Shown here: piece after piece, positions 1 through 5,125 of the stretch | Position numbering within the stretch: position 1 is the first letter of the stretch | How the letters are laid out: the number at the start of each line of letters is the position of its first letter | Assembly (NCBI GenBank): GCA_003231035.1 | Contig: QIHU01000284.1 | Coordinates: 1-5,125, forward strand | Length of the DNA stretch: 5,125 nt | From: Acidobacteriota bacterium | GTDB taxonomy: Bacteria > Acidobacteriota > Thermoanaerobaculia > Multivoradales > SZUA-115 | Reading direction: 5' to 3' | Translations under genes and position numbers: made by a program | The notes under the pieces: generated by a model | Database searches by the model: none | Seen by the model: only the letters and a program-made list of their open reading frames with translations | Told to the model about the DNA's origin: nothing

Positions 1-851
1 CGGTGGCCAATCTCTATTTGGCGTTGGAGTACGACTTGGAGATCATTCCGGTGATCAACAAGATCGACTTGCCGTCGGCCGATATCGATCGGGTACAGGA
101 GGAGATCGATGCCGACTTGGGGCTCGATCCCTTCGAAGCGGTCGAGTGCTCGGCCAAGACCGGCAAGGGTATCGACGAAGTGCTGGAGGCCATTGTCACT
201 CGCTTGCCGGCCCCTTCCGGGGAGCGCGAAGCGCCGCTCAAGGCGTTGCTGTTCGATGCGCAGTACGACGCCTACCGCGGAGCGATCCTCTTGGTGCGGG
301 TGGTGGATGGCGTGCTCCGGGCCGGCCAGACGCTGCGTTTCATGCACTCGAACATAGAGCACGAGGTCGAGGAGGTTGGCACGCTCGCGCTGAAGCGGGT
401 TCCGGGCAAGGAGCTGGCGAGTGGGCAGGTCGGCTATGTCATCGCCGGCATCAAGTCCCTTTCAGGGCTGGCGATTGGCGATACCTTGACCGATGGCGAA
501 CGCCCCGCCGACGAGCCTCTACCCGGTTACCAAGAGGCCAAGCCGGTGGTTTTCTCATCGCTCTATCCGATCTCGACCGACGAGTACGGCGATCTCACCA
601 AGGCGTTGGAGAAGCTCAAGCTCAACGATGCGGCGCTGAGTTATCAGAAGGATTCCTCCTCGGCCTTGGGCTACGGTTTCCGCTGCGGATTCCTCGGTTT
701 GTTGCACCTCGACGTGGTGCAGGAGCGGCAACCTCTCGCTGATCCTCTCGGCTCCGTCGGTGAGGTACGAGGTCGTTCTCACCGATGGCACGGAGCTGGC
801 GGTGGACAACCCGAGCTTGTACCCGGATCCGGCGCGCATCGAAAACACTAG
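1..851 (+). CDS. lepA: LepA / elongation factor 4, upstream piece of a frameshifted gene (5' end outside window)
   Basis: LepA is a ribosome-associated translational GTPase (EF4) implicated in back-translocation or late 30S assembly. The frame is open from position 3 and the GTG there is an internal Val codon, since homology continues from the first residue; roughly the first 110 residues, including the P-loop, lie before the window. Visible are the G4 motif NKID (57-68), the G5 motif SAK (150-158), domain II, and the domain III sequence GFRCGFLGLLH, which is strongly LepA-specific. Genuine LepA sequence ends with the Gln-Glu-Arg codons at 720-728. After that the frame gives about 40 unrelated residues to a TAG at 849-851, while the correct continuation sits in another frame from 730. 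A product made as read would lack the end of domain III, domain V and the LepA-specific C-terminal domain. The family assignment is secure; whether the break is biological is not. Confidence 0.93.
   Translation, partial: VANLYLALEYDLEIIPVINKIDLPSADIDRVQEEIDADLGLDPFEAVECSAKTGKGIDEVLEAIVTRLPAPSGEREAPLKALLFDAQYDAYRGAILLVRVVDGVLRAGQTLRFMHSNIEHEVEEVGTLALKRVPGKELASGQVGYVIAGIKSLSGLAIGDTLTDGERPADEPLPGYQEAKPVVFSSLYPISTDEYGDLTKALEKLKLNDAALSYQKDSSSALGYGFRCGFLGLLHLDVVQERQPLADPLGSVGEVRGRSHRWHGAGGGQPELVPGSGAHRKH
726..732 (+). other. lepA: Frameshift junction in lepA (apparent 14-nt deletion)
   Basis: The upstream frame ends its homology with CGG (Arg, 726-728). One base, C729, follows, and the other frame starts with AAC (Asn, 730-732). 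In E. coli LepA, five residues (LEREY, 15 nt) lie exactly between these two points. One remaining base of fifteen means a net loss of 14 nt, which explains both the frame change and the missing residues. The leftover C could be the first base of the Leu codon or the last base of the Tyr codon. There is no slippery heptamer at the site, and recoding would not restore the missing residues, so programmed frameshifting is an unlikely explanation. Confidence 0.8.
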
Positions 852-1449
852 CGAGCCTTACATCAAAGCGGCGATCATGCTTCCCGAACGCTACGTGGGG
901 GCGGTGATGGAGCTGTGCCGCGAGCGTCGGGGTGAAGGTACGACCTTCAATTACCTTTCCGCCGGCCGCATCGAGCTGACCAGCGAGTTGCCGCTCGGCG
1001 AGGTGCTGTTCGACTTTTACGACCGGCTGAAGACGGTCACCCAGGGCTACGGCTCGTTCGACTACGAGATCCTCGACTATCGCAAGAGCGATCTGGTGAA
1101 GGTCGATATTCTGGTCAACGGTGAGCAGGTCGATGCCTTGTCCTTCCTGGCTCACCGTGACAAAGCCCGTCAGCGGGCGCTGCAATACTGCGACCGCCTG
1201 GCGGACACCATCCCCCGTCAGCAGTTCAAGATCGCCATCCAGGGAGTGATCGGCGGCTCGGTGATCGCCCGCACCACGATCAACGCCTACCGCAAGGACG
1301 TCACCGCCAAGTGCTACGGTGGCGACATCAGCCGCAAGCGCAAGCTGCTGGACAAGCAACGCGAAGGCAAGAAGCGAATGAAGCAGGTCGGCAACGTCGA
1401 GATCCCGCAGTCGGCCTTCGTCGCGGTGTTGAGATCGAACGACGGGTAG
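730..1449 (+). CDS. lepA: LepA / elongation factor 4, downstream piece of the frameshifted gene
   Basis: This frame resumes LepA at 730 with NLSLILSAPSVRYEV, which aligns with the E. coli LepA segment that follows LEREY. It continues without a stop through domain V and into the LepA-specific C-terminal domain. The hallmark tail AKCYGGDISRKRKLL...EGKKRMKQVGNVEIPQ is encoded at about 1306-1413, and the gene ends at TAG 1447-1449. The first possible start is GTG at 760, but there is no Shine-Dalgarno sequence before it and family homology begins upstream of it. I therefore read this as the 3' part of one broken lepA, not a separate gene. The roughly 240 codons carry no further lesions, so decay is recent or the break is an artefact. 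The next gene starts 31 nt downstream on the same strand. Confidence 0.9.
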   Translation, partial: NLSLILSAPSVRYEVVLTDGTELAVDNPSLYPDPARIENTSEPYIKAAIMLPERYVGAVMELCRERRGEGTTFNYLSAGRIELTSELPLGEVLFDFYDRLKTVTQGYGSFDYEILDYRKSDLVKVDILVNGEQVDALSFLAHRDKARQRALQYCDRLADTIPRQQFKIAIQGVIGGSVIARTTINAYRKDVTAKCYGGDISRKRKLLDKQREGKKRMKQVGNVEIPQSAFVAVLRSNDG

Positions 1450-1470
1450 GGCACGGTTAGGATCTGACTT

Positions 1471-1474
1471 GGAG
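1471..1474 (+). promoter_or_regulatory. Ribosome binding site of the ATPase gene
   Basis: GGAG lies 6 nt before the ATG at 1481, a good Shine-Dalgarno match and spacing, and supports that start. The 31-nt gap after lepA shows no convincing -35/-10 pair and no terminator hairpin. Confidence 0.6.
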
Positions 1475-1480
1475 TAGACG

Positions 1481-2665
1481 ATGGAAGGCAAGAGACTCAT
1501 CCGCTCGATCAGGCTGGAGAATCTACTCTCCTACGGTCCCGAGAGCCCCGAACTGCCCTTGGAGCCGTTGAACGTCCTGATCGGCCCCAACGGCTCGGGA
1601 AAGTCGAATCTGATCGAGGCGCTGTCGCTGCTCCAGGCGGCTCCGAGGGACTTGCAGGAGCCGATTCGCGCGGGTGGGGGTGTTGGGGACTGGATCTGGA
1701 AGGGGGGCGGTCTAGAGGCGACTGCAACTCTGGGCGTCACCGTTGACTACCCAGGAGGCCACATGCCGTTACGGTACCGGCTCTCATTCACGGAGACGAG
1801 ATCATCACGATTCGAGCTTCGCGACGAGGCGATCGAAAACGAAGAGAGTTTCGGTGGCCACAAGCAGCCTTACTTCTACTACAAGTACTCGGAAGGACAT
1901 CCGGTGCTCAATGTTGTGGCCGACTTCAGCAAGACCGATCGGACACCTCGTCAACTTCAACGCGAAGAAGTGAGTCCAGATCAGTCGATTCTTTCGCAGC
2001 GCAGAGACCCCGACAGCTACCCTGAGTTGACCTATCTGGCGAGGCAGTTCGAGCGCATGAGTTTCTACCGGGAATGGAACCTGGGTCGCGACACACCGCC
2101 TCGCCGACCGCAACAGGCCGATCTCCCAGGAGACAGCCTCCTGGAGAACGCCAGCAACCTTGGGTTGGTGTTAAACGACCTTCAGAACCGACCTGCGATT
2201 AAGAGGCAGATCCTCGAGCGGCTGCGCACCTTCTACGAGCCGGTGAGGGATATCACCACCACGATTCAGGGCGGAACGGTGCAGTTGTCCCAGCCCATCC
2301 CGGCGACTCGCCTCTCCGATGGCACCCTGCGCTATCTCTGTCTCGTCGTCGTTCTCTGTCACCCCGAACCGCCGCCGGTGATTTGCCTAGAGGAACCGGA
2401 ACTTGGCCTTCACCCTGACGTGATTCCCGAGGTGGCGAAGATGTTGGTGGAAGCCTCCAGCCGCTCCCAGCTCTTCGTGACTACCCACTCCGACATCTTG
2501 ATCGACGCCCTCACCGAGAGGCCAGAGGCGATTCTCGTTTGCGAGAAAGAGGCTGGGGCCACACGGCTGCGCCGCCTTTCCGCGGAAGAGTTGAAGCCCT
2601 GGCTCGACGAATACCGGCTTGGAGAGTTGTGGACGCGGGGTGAACTCGGGGGTAACCGCTGGTGA
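1481..2665 (+). CDS. AAA family ATPase (ABC/SMC-like, AAA_21/COG4637 type), partner of a DUF4276-like protein
   Basis: This is a 394-residue predicted cytosolic ATPase with the ABC/SMC-type head seen in OLD-family and related proteins. It opens with a short strand region (residues 5-18, IRLENLLSYG) and then the Walker A GPNGSGKS (35-42). An ABC-signature-like LSDGTLRYL (278-286) is followed by Walker B with D-loop VICLEEPELGLHP (300-312) and the switch His in TTHS (334-337). The C-terminus reads YRLGELWTRGELGGNRW, an ending I associate with COG4637-type ATPases. The Walker B aspartate position is Glu304, followed by Glu305, the likely catalytic residue. No Toprim, helicase or membrane segment is present, so any nuclease activity should come from the partner gene that overlaps its stop codon by 4 nt. 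Parts of the gene are GC-poorer than its neighbours, which suggests transfer. An alternative is a general SMC-like ATPase of unknown role. Family is confident; biological function is unknown. Confidence 0.88.
   Translation: MEGKRLIRSIRLENLLSYGPESPELPLEPLNVLIGPNGSGKSNLIEALSLLQAAPRDLQEPIRAGGGVGDWIWKGGGLEATATLGVTVDYPGGHMPLRYRLSFTETRSSRFELRDEAIENEESFGGHKQPYFYYKYSEGHPVLNVVADFSKTDRTPRQLQREEVSPDQSILSQRRDPDSYPELTYLARQFERMSFYREWNLGRDTPPRRPQQADLPGDSLLENASNLGLVLNDLQNRPAIKRQILERLRTFYEPVRDITTTIQGGTVQLSQPIPATRLSDGTLRYLCLVVVLCHPEPPPVICLEEPELGLHPDVIPEVAKMLVEASSRSQLFVTTHSDILIDALTERPEAILVCEKEAGATRLRRLSAEELKPWLDEYRLGELWTRGELGGNRW
2648..2665 (+). promoter_or_regulatory. Coupled stop/start (GTGA) with ribosome binding site between ATPase and DUF4276-like gene
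   Basis: The ATPase stop TGA (2663-2665) overlaps the next start GTG (2662-2664) in the sequence GTGA. A GGGGG run at 2648-2652, 9 nt before the GTG, can pair with the anti-Shine-Dalgarno sequence using one G-U pair. This arrangement implies translational coupling and balanced synthesis of the two proteins, as expected for subunits of one complex. Confidence 0.65.
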
Positions 2666-3267
2666 GCGCTAAGCTCTACGTTGAAGGCGGAGGTGATTCG
2701 AAGTCGCTGCGAACGGCTTGCCGCAAAGGTTTTCGTACCTTTCTCGAGAAGGCGAAGATCCACAGAATGCCCAGAATCGTGGCCTGCGGGCGACGGCAGA
2801 AGGCTTACGAGGACTTCAAGCACGCTCACGTCGAGGGCAAGGATGAAGTCCTCCTGCTGGTGGATTCGGAGGAGGAAGTGAAGACTCTGAACTCCTCCTG
2901 GGGGCACCTTGCGAGCAGTGATCAGTGGAAGAAACCGCCGAACGCTCAGGATGAGCAGTGTCACTTGATGGTGCAGTGCATGGAATCGTGGTTCTTGGCG
3001 GACCCGGCGAAGCTAGCTTCCTACTTTGGCCAGAAATTTCAGCAGACTGCTCTGCCCGCGAACCCGAAGATCGAGAAGATCCCCAAACGAGACGTGTTGG
3101 AAGGTCTCAAGAAGGCGACTCGTGATTGTCAGAAAGGGCGCTACGGGAAGGGAGCACACAGCTTCGAGATTCTGGAAGAGCTAGATCCAGAGCTAGTCGC
3201 GAAGGCATCCCCGTTCGCGGGACGCTTTCTAGAGGCTCTCCGTGAGCAAGGAGCGAAAGGAGCCTGA
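2662..3267 (+). CDS. DUF4276-family-like protein, possible Toprim-type effector of the ATPase
   Basis: This 201-residue predicted cytosolic protein resembles, from memory, the DUF4276 family. It starts with a hydrophobic strand and an acidic turn, KLYVEGGGDSKSL (residues 4-16; Glu8, Asp12). A second strand and acidic cluster, VLLLVDSEEEV (63-73; Asp68, Glu70-Glu72), follows. A Glu after one strand and a D-x-E after another is the pattern of the Toprim metal site in OLD nucleases and topoisomerases; assigning this fold here is inference. The middle holds HLMVQCMESWFLADP, and the end holds KGRYGKGAHSFEILEELDPELVAKASPFAGRFLEAL, both typical of DUF4276 proteins as I recall them. The GTG start is supported by the 4-nt overlap with the ATPase gene and an upstream G-rich ribosome binding site. 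The pair probably forms a two-component ATPase-nuclease or ATPase-effector system, possibly antiphage. Activity and target cannot be read from sequence. Confidence 0.8.
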   Translation: MSAKLYVEGGGDSKSLRTACRKGFRTFLEKAKIHRMPRIVACGRRQKAYEDFKHAHVEGKDEVLLLVDSEEEVKTLNSSWGHLASSDQWKKPPNAQDEQCHLMVQCMESWFLADPAKLASYFGQKFQQTALPANPKIEKIPKRDVLEGLKKATRDCQKGRYGKGAHSFEILEELDPELVAKASPFAGRFLEALREQGAKGA

Positions 3268-3297
3268 GTTCACGGAATCTCAGCCAGCCCTCCCGCG

Positions 3298-4470
3298 ATG
3301 ATTGAGCAGGACACATCCCCCGGCCTCTACATCCACGTCCCTTTCTGTTCGGCCATCTGCCCTTACTGCGACTTCGCGGTGGTCAAATCGAGCGGGCGGC
3401 AGCAGCGTTCCTTTGCTGAGCTGATTGCTCGTGAGGCGGAGTGGGTGGCTCGTTCGGGACGGTGGCCGGCGGCCGCGGCCGCTTTTGGGACACTCTACTT
3501 TGGCGGCGGCACGCCGTCGCTCTTGGACGTTAGCGAGTTGCGCCGCATCGTGGAGGCGGTGGGCGAGGTTCTGGAGGTCGACCCTGACGTTTGGATTCAA
3601 CTGGAGGCCAACCCGGAGGATGTCAGCGACGAGAGTCTGGCAGGTTGGCGGGCTCTGGGAGTGCGCAGCCTCAGCCTGGGCGTACAGTCGTTCGACGCGG
3701 CGGAGCTGGCCTTTCTCGGTCGGCGCCATTCGCCGGAGCAGGCGGTGCGCTCGGTAGAGCTGGTGCTCTCGGCTGGTTTTGAGAGTGTTTCTCTCGATCT
3801 GATCTACGCCCTGCCCGGCCAGACGGCGGCGGCTTGGCGGCGCAACATGGAACAGGCGGTGGGACTAGCGCCTAGCCATCTCTCCTGCTACGAGCTGACG
3901 GTGCATGAGCGCACCCTGTTCGGCAAGCGGCGGCGGCGGGGAGAGCTGGTCGAGGCGGGCCAGAAGCGTCGTGGTGAGCTGTTGGACTTGACCCACCGCT
4001 TTCTGCGCCAGGCTGGCTGGCCGGGTTACGAGGTCTCGAACTTCGCCTCCGCGCCAGCTCATCGCTCGCGCCACAACCGGAAGTACTGGAACCACACGCC
4101 CTATTTGGGGCTCGGCCCTTCGGCCCATTCTTTCGATGGCGTCGATCGCCGGTGGTGGAACGTACCGCGGCTCGGCGGCTATCGGCGCCGGTTGGCGGTT
4201 GGCCAATCGCCGGTGGAGGACGCGGAGCGGCTGAGCCGCGCTGACTTGCGGCTCGAAACAGTGATGCTCGCCCTGCGTACCCTGGACGGTATCGACTGCG
4301 CAGCCTTCGAGCACCGCTTCGGGGTCGACCCGAGCAGCACGCGCGCGGCGCGGCGGTTTCTCGATCAGGGCCTGCTAGTCCTCGACGAGCGGCGGCTGGC
4401 ACCGACCCTGGCGGGCTGGGCCGTGGCCGACACTTTGGCGCTAGAGTTGGATCTGGAGATGGAGGAGTGA
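3298..4470 (+). CDS. hemW: HemW, radical SAM haem chaperone (HemN-like)
   Basis: HemW binds haem and delivers it to respiratory proteins; it was long misannotated as oxygen-independent coproporphyrinogen III oxidase. The 390 residues fit the family's usual length of about 380. The radical SAM cluster motif C-x3-C-x2-C is at Cys17, Cys21 and Cys24. It is followed by Asp25-Phe26, where HemN enzymes have a fourth cysteine, which favours HemW over true HemN. Further landmarks are GGGTPS (69-74), LEANPED (102-108), SLGVQSF (126-132), DLIYALPGQT (167-176) and HNRKYW (259-264) before the HemN C-terminal domain. ATG 3298 puts GLYIHVPFC at the usual N-terminal place, and a stop in the same frame at 3265-3267 excludes a longer protein. 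No clear Shine-Dalgarno sequence is seen in the 30 nt upstream. In some bacteria hemW directly follows lepA; here the ATPase/DUF4276 pair separates them. Confidence 0.94.
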   Translation: MIEQDTSPGLYIHVPFCSAICPYCDFAVVKSSGRQQRSFAELIAREAEWVARSGRWPAAAAAFGTLYFGGGTPSLLDVSELRRIVEAVGEVLEVDPDVWIQLEANPEDVSDESLAGWRALGVRSLSLGVQSFDAAELAFLGRRHSPEQAVRSVELVLSAGFESVSLDLIYALPGQTAAAWRRNMEQAVGLAPSHLSCYELTVHERTLFGKRRRRGELVEAGQKRRGELLDLTHRFLRQAGWPGYEVSNFASAPAHRSRHNRKYWNHTPYLGLGPSAHSFDGVDRRWWNVPRLGGYRRRLAVGQSPVEDAERLSRADLRLETVMLALRTLDGIDCAAFEHRFGVDPSSTRAARRFLDQGLLVLDERRLAPTLAGWAVADTLALELDLEMEE

Positions 4471-4538
4471 GTCTGGCGATCTCCTTCGGATAAGATCCCG
4501 CCCGCGGCCCGCACTACCCACCCATGGATCGAGCGCTT

Positions 4539-5125
4539 ATGACGACCTACGACGCTTCAGCCATTGAAGTCCTGACCGGCCTCGAACCGGTTCGCCGCCG
4601 CCCGGGGATGTACACCCTGACCGAGCGGCCCAACCACCTGGCGCAGGAGGTGATCGACAACGCGGTGGACGAGGCGGTGGCGGGCTATTGCCACTCCATC
4701 CTGGTCACCTTGTGGGCGGACGGCTCCTTGTCGGTGGCCGACGACGGCCGGGGCATGCCGGTCGATCGGCACCAAGGCGAGAAGGTCTCTGGCGTCGAGG
4801 TCATCCTCACCCGACTTCATTCGGGAGCCAAGTTCTCCAACAAGAACTACCGCTTCTCGGGTGGCCTGCACGGGGTAGGCGTCTCAGTGGTCAACGCGCT
4901 GTCGACGAAACTCGAGGTCAAGATCAAGCGCGGAGGCCAGGAGCACCAGATGACCTTCGCCAACGGCGACAAGGTCTCCGAGTTGAAGGTGATCGGCGAA
5001 GTTGGCCAGCGCAACACCGGGACGACGGTTCGTTTTTGGCCCGACGGGCAGTTCTTCGATACCCCCAAGTTCAACCTCCGGCGCCTTAAGCGCGGCCTCA
5101 AGGCGAAGGCGGTGCTCTGCCCCGG
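4539..5125 (+). CDS. parE: ParE, DNA topoisomerase IV subunit B, N-terminal part (runs off window)
   Basis: ParE is the ATPase subunit of topoisomerase IV, which with ParC decatenates daughter chromosomes and relaxes supercoils. The frame is open to the window end (195 codons plus 2 nt) and covers the GHKL ATPase domain and the start of the transducer. Visible motifs are AIEVLTGLEPVRRRPGMY (8-25), EVIDNAVDEA with catalytic Glu37 and Mg-binding Asn41, DDGRGMP with Asp68 contacting adenine, and the ATP-lid glycines GGLHGVGVSVVNAL (from 108). ParE is preferred over GyrB because the segments RPNHL-QEVIDN, KFSNKNY-FSGGLHGVG and RNTGT-V-FWPD match E. coli ParE as I know it. ATG 4539 matches the E. 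coli start (M-T-x-T-Y-N/D-A); an in-frame ATG at 4524 would add five residues but has no ribosome binding site. A GAG at 4531-4533 gives 4539 only weak support. The 68-nt gap from hemW has no clear promoter or terminator. Confidence 0.93.
   Translation, partial: MTTYDASAIEVLTGLEPVRRRPGMYTLTERPNHLAQEVIDNAVDEAVAGYCHSILVTLWADGSLSVADDGRGMPVDRHQGEKVSGVEVILTRLHSGAKFSNKNYRFSGGLHGVGVSVVNALSTKLEVKIKRGGQEHQMTFANGDKVSELKVIGEVGQRNTGTTVRFWPDGQFFDTPKFNLRRLKRGLKAKAVLCP

Noticed and set aside
760..1449. An independent gene starting at GTG 760
   Set aside because: LepA homology begins upstream at 730, there is no ribosome binding site before 760, and the sequence is the direct continuation of the upstream lepA piece.
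622..1500. Long reverse-strand open frame (292 codons) opposite lepA
   Set aside because: It is antisense to strongly conserved lepA sequence, has no recognisable domain, and long antisense frames are common in GC-rich DNA.
2126..2144. Perfect 7-bp inverted repeat (CCAGGAG / CTCCTGG) with a 5-nt loop
   Set aside because: It lies inside the ATPase coding sequence, has no T-run after it and fits normal codons, so it is most likely chance.
3469..3482. 14-bp palindrome GCGGCCGCGGCCGC
   Set aside because: It encodes consecutive Ala residues of HemW; a GC-rich Ala codon run explains it without a binding site.
4478..4497. Weak hairpin GATCT...AGATC and a -10-like TAAGAT between hemW and parE
   Set aside because: The stem is only 5 bp with no T-run, and no acceptable -35 box sits at the right distance, so neither a terminator nor a promoter can be supported.
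4524..4526. Alternative in-frame ATG as the parE start
   Set aside because: It lacks a Shine-Dalgarno sequence and would add five residues beyond the usual ParE N-terminus; ATG 4539 aligns with E. coli ParE.
4557..4871. Reverse-strand open frame of 104 codons within parE
   Set aside because: It is antisense to conserved GHKL-domain coding sequence and has no recognisable product.

Overview
The window comes from a GC-rich bacterial chromosome and holds a run of same-strand genes: lepA (start lies outside the window) - AAA ATPase - DUF4276-type protein - hemW - parE (end lies outside). The residual lepA, hemW and parE are ordinary housekeeping genes of Gram-negative character; the ParE N-terminus is close to the Escherichia coli ParE pattern. 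The sequence alone does not let me name a phylum.

Positions 1-1449 encode LepA (elongation factor 4) from about the G4 motif of the GTPase domain to the C-terminus, but in two reading frames. Up to the codon at 726-728 the protein is read in one frame; from 730 it is read in another. At the junction the highly conserved stretch that reads Leu-Glu-Arg-Glu-Tyr in E. coli LepA is missing and only one base (729) is left. This is what a 14-nt deletion would produce. As given, the gene is broken: the upstream frame runs into a stop at 849-851. It is either a recent pseudogene or an assembly error.

Positions 1481-3267 hold a tight two-gene unit with a 4-nt GTGA stop/start overlap: an ABC/SMC-type ATPase of the AAA_21/COG4637 kind, and a DUF4276-like protein with possible Toprim-type acidic motifs. 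Hand-counted rows suggest parts of this unit are less GC-rich than the flanking genes. The unit therefore looks like an accessory cassette inserted between lepA and hemW, two genes that are neighbours in some bacteria. Its architecture resembles a split OLD-family nuclease or the two-gene PARIS (AriA/AriB) and AbiL defence layouts. It is the best candidate in this window for a poorly described system, but a defence role is inference.

Positions 3298-4470 encode HemW, the radical-SAM haem chaperone. From 4539 to the window end runs the N-terminal ATPase domain of ParE (topoisomerase IV subunit B), with its GHKL nucleotide-binding motifs intact. No tRNA, rRNA, CRISPR array, insertion sequence or convincing terminator was seen. 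Gaps between genes are 31, 30 and 68 nt, and there is no gene-free stretch over 300 bases.
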